From positions 1 through 42,621 of the forward strand of contig SVIM01000014.1 in NCBI GenBank assembly GCA_015069485.1: a stretch of 42,621 bases of DNA. Reading direction: 5' to 3'. The notes under the pieces were generated by a model that did no database searches, was not told the DNA's origin, and was given only the letters and a program-made list of their open reading frames with translations. Every line of letters begins with the position of its first letter. Position 1 is the stretch's first letter. This DNA comes from Clostridiales bacterium. GTDB lineage: Bacteria; Bacillota; Clostridia; Christensenellales; Borkfalkiaceae. The translations under genes and the position numbers were made by a program. Positions 16,518 through 23,242 of the stretch are shown here, piece by piece.

Positions 16518-17999
16518 TTATATTAATCTTGCCCTACGCAACGCTAAATCCCACCCTTTTAAAAGCGTTTGCCTAGTTTCTTCCTGCATAGTAGGATTAA
16601 AGCTTTGCGAGGTTTTTGCTTCCTTTTTAATTTCCTCAACGCTTTGCCAATAACCTACGGTTAAGCCCGCAAGGTAGGCGGCGCCAAGGGCGGTTACCTC
16701 TATTGCGCTGGGGCGCACTACGGTAAGGTTTGAAATATCTGCCTGAAAGCTCATTAAAAAATTGTTGGCGCTTGCGCCACCGTCAACGGCAAGGCGGGTT
16801 ACCTTAACGCCCGCGTCCTTTTCCATTGCCACGATTAAATCGTTTACCTGATAGGCGATAGATTCCAGCGAAGCCCTTACTATATGCTCCATTTTGCTTC
16901 CGCGGGTAATACCGCAAATAGTGCCCCTTGCGTCCGCATCCCAGTAGGGCGCGCCAAGCCCCGTAAAGGCAGGCACTACGAAAACCCCGCCCGAGCTTTC
17001 GACGGAATTTGCAATATCTTCCGTTTGCTTTGCAGAAGATATTATTTTTAGCTCGTCACGAAGCCATTGAACGACTGCTCCGCCGATAAAAACCGAGCCC
17101 TCTAACACATAGGGCGGTGCGCCGTTAACGCTTGCGCCCAAGGTGGTTACCAAGCCGTTTTTGCTTTGCACAGCCTTGTCGCCCGTGTTCATAAGCAAAA
17201 AGCAACCCGTGCCGTAAGTATTTTTTACCTCTCCCTTTTTAACGCAAAGCTGACCGAAAAGAGCGGCTTGCTGGTCCCCTACGACACCGCAAATAGGTAT
17301 TTGAGCACCGCAAACGGTTGCCGCCGCCTTGCCGAAATTATAGCCCGAAGGATATACTCGCGGCAACATAGTACGGGGGATATTAAAAAGATTTAACAAT
17401 TCCTCATCCCAGCAAAGCGTATGTATATTAAATAACATTGTACGGCTTGCGTTAGTATAGTCCGTGGCAAAAATTTCCCCACGGGATAAGTGCCACATAA
17501 TAAAGGTATCTACCGTGCCGAATAAAAGCTCCCCTCTTTCAGCGCGCTCCCTTGCGCCTTCAATATTGTCTAAAATCCATTTAATTTTAGTTGCCGAAAA
17601 GTAAGCGTCTAACACTAGCCCCGTCTTTTTGTAAATTAAATCAGAGTAGCCCTGACTTATAAGCTCGTTGCAGTACTCCGCCGTACGCCTGCATTGCCAA
17701 ACTATGGCGTTATATACGGGCTTCCCGGTAACCTTATCCCACACCAAGGTCGTTTCCCTTTGGTTGGTTATTCCTATTGCGCAAATTTGCGTAGGCAATA
17801 CGTTTGCCCTAATAAGCGCTTCGGCGTACACCCCGACGATAGAGCCGATAATATCCTTCGGGTCGTGCTCTACCCAGCCTTGCTTGGGGTATATTTGCGG
17901 GTATTCCTGCTGTGCCATACCAACGGTATTGCCCGATTTATCAAAAACTATTGCCCTTGAGCTGGTAGTGCCTTGGTCGAGCGATAAAATATATTCCAT
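16518..17999 (-). CDS. glpK: Glycerol kinase
   Basis: A 493-residue FGGY kinase that phosphorylates glycerol to glycerol-3-phosphate in the cytoplasm. Clear motifs: [18 protein letters not shown] (ATP site), [55 protein letters not shown] and [10 protein letters not shown]. Length fits the family. In many Firmicutes a His in a segment like YHFYGHEVP, just before GDQQAALFG, is phosphorylated by HPr; here the segment reads [10 protein letters not shown] without His, so PTS control of this type may be absent (alignment by eye). It stands alone, without glpF or glpD, under an extended -10 promoter. AAAGGT before the ATG. Confidence 0.96.
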   Translation of the reverse strand: MEYILSLDQGTTSSRAIVFDKSGNTVGMAQQEYPQIYPKQGWVEHDPKDIIGSIVGVYAEALIRANVLPTQICAIGITNQRETTLVWDKVTGKPVYNAIVWQCRRTAEYCNELISQGYSDLIYKKTGLVLDAYFSATKIKWILDNIEGARERAERGELLFGTVDTFIMWHLSRGEIFATDYTNASRTMLFNIHTLCWDEELLNLFNIPRTMLPRVYPSGYNFGKAAATVCGAQIPICGVVGDQQAALFGQLCVKKGEVKNTYGTGCFLLMNTGDKAVQSKNGLVTTLGASVNGAPPYVLEGSVFIGGAVVQWLRDELKIISSAKQTEDIANSVESSGGVFVVPAFTGLGAPYWDADARGTICGITRGSKMEHIVRASLESIAYQVNDLIVAMEKDAGVKVTRLAVDGGASANNFLMSFQADISNLTVVRPSAIEVTALGAAYLAGLTVGYWQSVEEIKKEAKTSQSFNPTMQEETRQTLLKGWDLALRRARLI

Positions 18000-18031
18000 A
18001 AATAATTTACCTTTAAATTTTTATTAAATTT

Positions 18032-18060
18032 ATTATATCACATAAAATTTGCAATTTCAA
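18032..18060 (-). promoter_or_regulatory. glpK promoter (extended -10)
   Basis: TTGAAA (18060-18055), 17 bases ending in TGTGA, TATAAT (18037-18032). TGATATAAT is an extended -10; the same design is seen at 19171-19199 and 21881-21909. Confidence 0.75.
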
Positions 18061-18081
18061 TATTAAGTAAAAAAATTTTAA

Positions 18082-18110
18082 GGGGCGTGGCAATTTTTTT
18101 GCCACGCCCC
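18082..18110 (-). terminator. Terminator of the 18134 gene
   Basis: GGGGCGTGGCAA pairs with TTGCCACGCCCC (12 bp). Minus-strand tail TTAAAATTTTTTT. Confidence 0.88.
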
Positions 18111-18133
18111 AACCTTATTAAAATTTATAAAAA

Positions 18134-19141
18134 TTATTCCGTAGGGAATATACTGAGCAAGGGGAAAAGGAAATTAAGAACTAATATAACCGCAACCGAA
18201 ATAGCCAACCAAGCAAATATTATAAAAATATTAAGGGCGATATTTTTACTCTTTTCAGAAGAAGGCGCGTCGCTGTTTTTAGAAAAATTAATAATTTGCA
18301 AAATACTGCTGCGTACGGTAGAAATTGCAACGCCAAACAGCCATCCGCCTATGCCGTATGCAAGCGCGCCGACGACGTCTTGCGTGTACACATAATAAAG
18401 CGCCCCTAAAATTACGCCTATAACGGTTGTAATTATACCCATTACCGACAGCAATTTAGCAGTACCGCCCGTTTTTTTGCTTTCGCTTGCGCCGTAAAGC
18501 GAACCCGTTGCTATAAATTCGTAACGGTACTTTACGCCCGATTTTTTAAGGGACGCAAGCTTGGGATATATATACGAGGGCACGGGGGCGTTTGCTCCGT
18601 CAAAGCTATCGTACATCCATTTTTGTCTTGCCCTGTCGTTAGCCTCTTCCGCCGCCCTATCGTATTCCGCTTGCTTTACCCTTTGCGCCTGATAATCTGC
18701 TTCCGTCGCGTAATATTCGGGCACCTTTTCCAGCTTAAACGAAGCCCTTTTAAAGCCGTCGGCTATCAACCTTTCGGTTAAATACTTATTCATTAAGGTA
18801 AGCTCGCAATTTTCGCCAACGCCAAGGCATAACTTTTCTTCATAAAGCTCTTGCGTGGATTTTACGGTAACTTCAAACTTATCTTTACCGCCAAGCAAAA
18901 TCTCTTTTATCTTTTCGGTTATATCTTGATAAATTTTTTCCCAGTCTTCGGGAATATTACCAGCTTCCACCTGCTCCTTTAACGCAAAATATTTTGCGTA
19001 CTTTTCGTTCTTTTCTTCTTCCGCCTTTTGTTGATTTTGCAAAGCAATAATTTCTTGTTGCTTTTGCTGTTCTATTTTAGCCTGTTCTTCCAGCTTCTTT
19101 TTAAGCTCTTTTTGCTGAATAATTTCGTCGCGTAACGCCAT
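18134..19141 (-). CDS. Uncharacterised coiled-coil membrane protein
   Basis: A 335-residue protein. Residues 1-70 form a charged, Gln/Glu/Lys-rich coiled coil (LKKKLEEQAKIEQQKQQEII). A soluble middle follows, with a strongly charged helical stretch (EADYQAQRVKQAEYDRAAEE). The C-terminal third has about four transmembrane helices in two pairs (LLSVMGIITTVIGVILGALY; ALAYGIGGWLFGVAIS; IALNIFIIFAWLAISVAVIL). No family recognised. The shape, a cytoplasmic coiled coil on a membrane base, could be a scaffold. Single-gene unit with its own extended -10 promoter and terminator. Confidence 0.75.
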   Translation of the reverse strand: MALRDEIIQQKELKKKLEEQAKIEQQKQQEIIALQNQQKAEEEKNEKYAKYFALKEQVEAGNIPEDWEKIYQDITEKIKEILLGGKDKFEVTVKSTQELYEEKLCLGVGENCELTLMNKYLTERLIADGFKRASFKLEKVPEYYATEADYQAQRVKQAEYDRAAEEANDRARQKWMYDSFDGANAPVPSYIYPKLASLKKSGVKYRYEFIATGSLYGASESKKTGGTAKLLSVMGIITTVIGVILGALYYVYTQDVVGALAYGIGGWLFGVAISTVRSSILQIINFSKNSDAPSSEKSKNIALNIFIIFAWLAISVAVILVLNFLFPLLSIFPTE

Positions 19142-19170
19142 ATTATTACCGCCTAAATTTTTATAATTTA

Positions 19171-19199
19171 ATTATATCACTCTTGTATTAAAAATGCAA
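19171..19199 (-). promoter_or_regulatory. Promoter of the 18134 gene (extended -10)
   Basis: TTGCAT (19199-19194), 17 bases ending in AGTGA, TATAAT (19176-19171). Confidence 0.7.
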
Positions 19200-19287
19200 G
19201 CGTAAATTTTAAAGGCGTTAAAATAAGTTTAAATAGGGTATATTATGCGGTCAATTTGCATTTAAGGGCTAATTAAAATAAAATTTC

Positions 19288-19333
19288 GCAAAAATAAAAC
19301 GGGAAGCGGTGCAAAAATAAAACGGAAAACGGC
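19288..19333. repeat. Two tandem 23-nt units plus degenerate neighbours
   Basis: GCAAAAATAAAACGG-GAAGCGGT and GCAAAAATAAAACGG-AAAACGGC stand head to tail, each 23 bases. Looser GCAAAA-starting units continue to about 19400. Period and base pattern recall the minus strand of the 23-nt array at 32674-32972. The rest of the 19200-19410 gap shows nothing else. Confidence 0.55.
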
Positions 19334-19410
19334 GCAAAATGCGAGCAAAAAACAAAACTAAAATACCACAAAAGCAAAACGGGAAATGGCAGGCAAAAAA
19401 CGAAAAAATA

Positions 19411-19434
19411 ACGCGCCGTTTTAATTTGGCGCGT
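19411..19434 (-). terminator. Terminator of the 55-residue gene
   Basis: ACGCGCC pairs with GGCGCGT. Minus-strand tail TATTTTTTCG. It lies 14 bases past the stop at 19449. Confidence 0.75.
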
Positions 19435-19448
19435 TACCGTTTACTTAC

Positions 19449-19616
19449 TTATTTACCATCTGCATCCACGGCTTTATCCTTAATATATTCGCTGTGATAT
19501 TTTGCAATCTCGTCTAAATCCAGCTCAACGCGCTGCAAAAGCCCCGTGCACTCGTTTGCACAAACGCCAAGCTTGTAAAACTCGTCAATATATTTTTTTC
19601 CTTTTTTGCTATTCAT
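19449..19616 (-). CDS. Small uncharacterised protein (55 aa)
   Basis: Short frame starting MNSKKGKKYIDEFYKLGVCA and continuing with an amphipathic acidic helix (LLQRVELDLDEIAKYHSEYI) to DADGK. It looks like a real small protein because codon use matches its neighbours and a good U-tailed terminator follows 14 bases after the stop. The two Cys (CANEC) could bind a metal or form a disulfide. No strong Shine-Dalgarno sequence and no clear promoter were found in the AT-rich stretch upstream. Function unknown. Confidence 0.6.
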   Translation of the reverse strand: MNSKKGKKYIDEFYKLGVCANECTGLLQRVELDLDEIAKYHSEYIKDKAVDADGK

Positions 19617-19719
19617 AATTTTAGTTTGCCACTAATTTAGTAAAATATACGACAAAATTTTGCGTTTTGTTGCAAAAGTTTATATTAAGTTTATCTTGTA
19701 ATATTAAACTACCATCATA

Positions 19720-19748
19720 TTGTAACGATTAGGCGTTTGTATTAAAAT
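19720..19748 (+). promoter_or_regulatory. Promoter of the acyltransferase-like gene
   Basis: TTGTAA at 19720-19725, 17 bases, TAAAAT at 19743-19748. AGGAAAGAG stands before the ATG at 19767. Confidence 0.65.
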
Positions 19749-19766
19749 AAAATTTAGGAAAGAGAT

Positions 19767-20507
19767 ATGTCACAAAACGAAATTTGCCAAGAAGAAATTA
19801 AAAAACCCACACTAAACGATATAAGAAAGCCTTGGTTTAGGGGCTTAAAGGCTATTATGCGTATTTTTATTAAACGCTCGGAATTTATTTACCTTGACGG
19901 TGAAATACCTGCAGGTAGCGTTATACTTTCTAACCACGAAGGAACGAGCGCACCGCTTGCCTGGGATTTATACAACGACGAGCCCATAAGATTTTGGGGC
20001 GCGCACGAAATGAATTCGGGGCTTGTGGAGCTTTATAAATACCAAACCAAGGTTTACTACCACGAAAAGAAGCATTGGAATTTGTTTTTAGCAAGGTTGT
20101 TTTGCCTTTTAGCCTCCCCCCTTACGAATTTGTTTTACAAGGGGTTAAACCTTATTTCCATCTACAATGACGCAAGGCTTAAAAAAACCTTTGAAGAAAG
20201 TATGGACGCGTTGAATAAAAAACAGCACGTAGTAATATTCCCCGAAGATTCTACTAAAGGGTATTTGCCCGTTTTAGAAAGCTTCCATAAAGGCTGCGTT
20301 TCCTTTTTAAAGGCGTGCTTAAAAAAGGGTATGGACGTACCCGTCGTGCTTGCGTATTACAAAAAAAGCGAGCGCAAATACATAATTGGTAAGGCAATAT
20401 ATGCCAGCGAATTATTTAAAGACACTAACGATTACGACGAAATTGCAAAAATTCTTTGCGACAAATGCAACGCTTTAGCAAGCGTTCCGCTTGACCAAAA
20501 TTCTTAA
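19767..20507 (+). CDS. PlsC-like glycerolipid acyltransferase family protein, atypical motif I
   Basis: A 246-residue protein of the lysophospholipid acyltransferase fold. Motif I region GSVILSNHEGTSAPLAWDLY keeps the Asn-His, but the Asp of HX4D is replaced by Ala. Motif III region HVVIFPEDSTKGY resembles FPEG(T/S)R with Asp for Gly. One hydrophobic stretch (LFLARLFCLLASPLTNLFY) suggests membrane association. It could be a diverged 1-acylglycerol-3-phosphate acyltransferase or another acyl carrier; loss of the Asp makes classical catalysis uncertain. Own promoter; shares a bidirectional terminator with the GNAT gene. Confidence 0.75.
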   Translation: MSQNEICQEEIKKPTLNDIRKPWFRGLKAIMRIFIKRSEFIYLDGEIPAGSVILSNHEGTSAPLAWDLYNDEPIRFWGAHEMNSGLVELYKYQTKVYYHEKKHWNLFLARLFCLLASPLTNLFYKGLNLISIYNDARLKKTFEESMDALNKKQHVVIFPEDSTKGYLPVLESFHKGCVSFLKACLKKGMDVPVVLAYYKKSERKYIIGKAIYASELFKDTNDYDEIAKILCDKCNALASVPLDQNS

Positions 20508-20520
20508 TTACAAATTAAAT

Positions 20521-20551
20521 ACGGCGGAAGCAAATTTAATGCTTCCGCCGT
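20521..20551. terminator. Bidirectional terminator
   Basis: ACGGCGGAAGC pairs with GCTTCCGCCGT (11 bp, 9-base loop) between the convergent acyltransferase-like and GNAT genes. TTAATTTT follows on the plus side. Confidence 0.85.
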
Positions 20552-20568
20552 TAATTTTAGCGTTAGGT

Positions 20569-21066
20569 TTATAAAATTTCTTCCATAGTGGTTTTTAAGG
20601 GAATAAGCCCAAGCTTTTGGTAAAATTTTAAAGCGGACTCGTTTAAGTGCCAAACGTTTAGCGTTATATGGTAACAGCCCAAGCCCTTTGCAATCTCTTT
20701 TGCAAAGCCGAATAACGCCTTGCCTATACCTTTAAAGCGCGCGTTTTTATCTACGCACAAGTCGTCTATATAAAGCGTTTTTATGGGCTGTAAATTTTTA
20801 CTAACCTCGCTTTGAATTTGGCAAAAAATATAGCCTAACACGGCGTTTTGTTTATTAGTTGCCACATATATAGGGGTGTTTTTATTTATAATAATATTTT
20901 CAAGCTCGCTTTTAGTATACTTTTTACCGCCCGAAACAAAAATATCGGGGCGCTTTTCGGCGTGCACGCTTTGCACCTCGTATAAAAGATTAGTTATTCC
21001 GTCAATATGGCAAGCCTGGGCTTTTACAATTTCAATTTGATAATCTTCCTTTATAATATCTTCCAT
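20569..21066 (-). CDS. GNAT family N-acetyltransferase
   Basis: A 165-residue GNAT protein. Core motifs: LYIDDLCVDKNARFKGIGKALF (motif A, with the R/KxxGxG/A acetyl-CoA loop as RFKGIG), HITLNVWHLNESALKFYQKLG (motif B, the usual N..A..FY..LGF pattern). It transfers an acetyl group to an unknown amine. Second gene of a pair with the ASCH protein, 11 bases apart, so probably co-transcribed from 21881-21909. Confidence 0.9.
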   Translation of the reverse strand: MEDIIKEDYQIEIVKAQACHIDGITNLLYEVQSVHAEKRPDIFVSGGKKYTKSELENIIINKNTPIYVATNKQNAVLGYIFCQIQSEVSKNLQPIKTLYIDDLCVDKNARFKGIGKALFGFAKEIAKGLGCYHITLNVWHLNESALKFYQKLGLIPLKTTMEEIL

Positions 21067-21077
21067 TTGTACCCTCT

Positions 21078-21842
21078 TTATTTAAAAATTTTAGTGTAGT
21101 TGCCTAACAAGCTTAAAAGCTTATTCCAGTCTTTAGGGTAGGCGTTTACTCCGCTAAAAATTTGCCTTTCACCGTTATAAAAACGCAATTCAAGCTCCCA
21201 GCCGTCAGCGTCGGGCAGGGGCTCGCTCGGCAAATATCGTGCCTGCCATTTTGCAAAATCAATCTCGCTTAATCCCTGCTTAAATTCGGCAATAAGCTCC
21301 TTGCTGTTTTTATTCTGCTTTATTAAGGTGCTATTGCCGTTATCGTTAAAATTAAACCAGCCTTGGCTTAAATCTACGCTAAACTTTTTAACGCCCTTAA
21401 AGCTGTTTCCGTAAAACAGCCTTAAAAAATTTACGCCTAAAACCTTGTTATTTGGGGCATATTGCGCCACCAATTTTTGTAAATTGCCTTCTTCAAGGTC
21501 GCATTTATTTAAAACCCTTATCTCTATCGCAAGTGCGCCGAAGCACTCGATTTCTTCCTTGCAATAATAAATTTCCATATCTAAAGGGCTTGCATCTTCC
21601 CCACTTTCATAGCCCAAACGCGCTTTATTATAGTGTGCGAAAAGTTCTTTAAAGCTTGCAAAAACCGTTTTATCTACTATTATTGCATAAAGCCTTTCAC
21701 CGCCCTTAACGCAGGTAAATTCTATAATATCGCCCGCCATCATACTTTGGCGTTTTTCGTCGTTAAGCCTTAATTCTATATCCTTTTTTCCGCTTTTTAT
21801 TTTTTCAAACGGCGCAGGCTGTAATTTTAAATAATGAAGCAT
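21078..21842 (-). CDS. ASCH domain protein with additional C-terminal domain
   Basis: A 254-residue protein. Residues 1-110 are an ASCH domain: LKLQPAPFEKIKSGKKDIEL, RLNDEKRQSMMAGDIIEFTC, ending FGALAIEIRVL. ASCH domains are PUA-like and thought to bind RNA or modified nucleic acid, and some act as amidohydrolases on modified cytidine. Residues ~145-254 are a separate domain (LSQGWFNFNDNGN, FAKWQARYLPSEPLPDADGW, SGVNAYPKDWNKLL) that I have seen as a stand-alone module in Clostridia without a known function. First gene of an operon with the GNAT at 20569. Own extended -10 promoter. Confidence 0.8.
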   Translation of the reverse strand: MLHYLKLQPAPFEKIKSGKKDIELRLNDEKRQSMMAGDIIEFTCVKGGERLYAIIVDKTVFASFKELFAHYNKARLGYESGEDASPLDMEIYYCKEEIECFGALAIEIRVLNKCDLEEGNLQKLVAQYAPNNKVLGVNFLRLFYGNSFKGVKKFSVDLSQGWFNFNDNGNSTLIKQNKNSKELIAEFKQGLSEIDFAKWQARYLPSEPLPDADGWELELRFYNGERQIFSGVNAYPKDWNKLLSLLGNYTKIFK

Positions 21843-21880
21843 TTTATACCTTTAATTAAAAATTTTATTAATTTCTAATT

Positions 21881-21909
21881 ATTATATCACTATTTTTTTG
21901 CAATTTCAA
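21881..21909 (-). promoter_or_regulatory. Promoter of the ASCH-GNAT operon (extended -10)
   Basis: TTGAAA (21909-21904), 17 bases ending in AGTGA, TATAAT (21886-21881). Confidence 0.75.
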
Positions 21910-21929
21910 TAGGTAATTTAATAATGCCG

Positions 21930-21958
21930 TTGCTTTTTTTAATAGTTCATGCTATAAT
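21930..21958 (+). promoter_or_regulatory. Promoter of the 21981 gene
   Basis: TTGCTT at 21930-21935, 17 bases, TATAAT at 21953-21958. It lies downstream of the ATG at 21924, ruling out that upstream start. AGGGGG follows at about 21964. Confidence 0.65.
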
Positions 21959-21980
21959 TTTTTTAAGGGGGCTTTTACTT

Positions 21981-23117
21981 ATGATAAATATTGTCGAAGT
22001 TAAAACAAAAAAACAATGGAAGGAGTTTGCCACCTTTCCTATAAGGCTTTATAAAAATTGCCCTAACTATGTGCCTGCCTTCGTTGCAGACGATATAAAT
22101 ATGGCTAACCCCAAAAAGAACGCCGCAGCGGAAAACTGCGTAGTTAAAGCGTTTTTGGCTTATAAAAACGGCGTTTTGTGCGGTAGAGTTGCCGGCATAA
22201 TTAATTTGCAAAGCAACGAGCTGTTTAAGCAAAAAAGGGTAAGATTTTCGCGATTTGACAGCGTTGACGATAAAGAGGTTGCCGCCGCGCTAATTAACGC
22301 CGTCGAAGCCTTTGCAAAAGAGCATAGCCTTGACGAAATTCACGGCCCTTGGGGCTTTAACGATACCGACCGTGAAGGTATGCTTACCTCCGGCTTCGAT
22401 ATTATGGGCTCGTACGCCACCAACTATAACTACCCTTATTATAACGAGCATATGTCAGCGTTAGGCTTTGAGAAGGAATCGGGTTGGGTGGAAAGTAAAA
22501 TACGCTTTCCTGACGAAGGCGAAAGCCTTTACGAAAGATTTTGTAAGCTTGGTGAATACACTAAAAAAAGATATAATTTAAAAGACCTTTGCGAAACTAT
22601 GACGGTTAAGCAAATAATTAAAAAATACGGCGACAAGTTTTTTGATTGCTTTAACGCCGCGTATAGCGACCTTGATATGTTCGTTGAAATTAAGGGCAAC
22701 GCAAAAAAAACGGTGCTGGACCAATTTGCGCTTATGGTAAACAGGGATTATTTGTCCGTATTAGTTGACGAAACTGACGAAGTCGTTGCCTTTTGCGTAA
22801 TTTTGCCGAGCTTTGGAAAAATAGTAAAAAAGCACGACGGAAAAATGACGCTACCCTTTATTTTCGAGCTATTTTCCTACCTTAAAAAGCCCGACACCTT
22901 AGAGCTTACCTTAATTGCCGTTCGCCCCGAATATAAAAAGAAGGGTTATACGGCAGGGTGCTTTTCTAGGTTGATTAAAAATATTGCTAAAAATAAGGTA
23001 AAAACCGTCGTTTCTTGCCCTACGCTTGAAAGCAATACCTCCGTGCGCGCACAATGGAACGCTTTTGACCACGAAATTATAAAATCACGCCAAACATATA
23101 TTAAAAAAATAACCTAA
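21981..23117 (+). CDS. GNAT-fold acyltransferase-like protein (YghO-like)
   Basis: Protein of 378 residues from the ATG at 21981, beginning MINIVEVKTKKQWKEFATFP. The start is chosen because the promoter -10 box lies between this ATG and the one at 21924. The C-terminal half has GNAT features (LTLIAVRPEYKKKGYTAGCF with an acetyl-CoA loop-like KKKGY). The N-terminal half has a long conserved family segment (GPWGFNDTDREGMLTSGFDI, YNYPYYNEHMSALGFEKESG). The architecture matches the ~380-residue family of YghO type, of unknown function. Cytoplasmic. Divergent from the ASCH operon; followed by a strong terminator. Confidence 0.8.
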   Translation: MINIVEVKTKKQWKEFATFPIRLYKNCPNYVPAFVADDINMANPKKNAAAENCVVKAFLAYKNGVLCGRVAGIINLQSNELFKQKRVRFSRFDSVDDKEVAAALINAVEAFAKEHSLDEIHGPWGFNDTDREGMLTSGFDIMGSYATNYNYPYYNEHMSALGFEKESGWVESKIRFPDEGESLYERFCKLGEYTKKRYNLKDLCETMTVKQIIKKYGDKFFDCFNAAYSDLDMFVEIKGNAKKTVLDQFALMVNRDYLSVLVDETDEVVAFCVILPSFGKIVKKHDGKMTLPFIFELFSYLKKPDTLELTLIAVRPEYKKKGYTAGCFSRLIKNIAKNKVKTVVSCPTLESNTSVRAQWNAFDHEIIKSRQTYIKKIT

Positions 23118-23182
23118 TTTATATACATACGGCGCAAAAAACACGGAATATGTGCCGTTTAAGCAATTATTTAAACAATGTA

Positions 23183-23213
23183 AAAGGATAGCAAAAGCTT
23201 TTTGCTATCCTTT
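23183..23213. terminator. Bidirectional terminator
   Basis: AAAGGATAGCAAAA pairs with TTTTGCTATCCTTT (14 bp, 3-base loop). Plus-strand tail ATTTTTATTTTT. It lies between the convergent 21981 and 23243 genes. Confidence 0.88.
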
Positions 23214-23242
23214 ATTTTTATTTTTATGCACGCTATTTTTAG

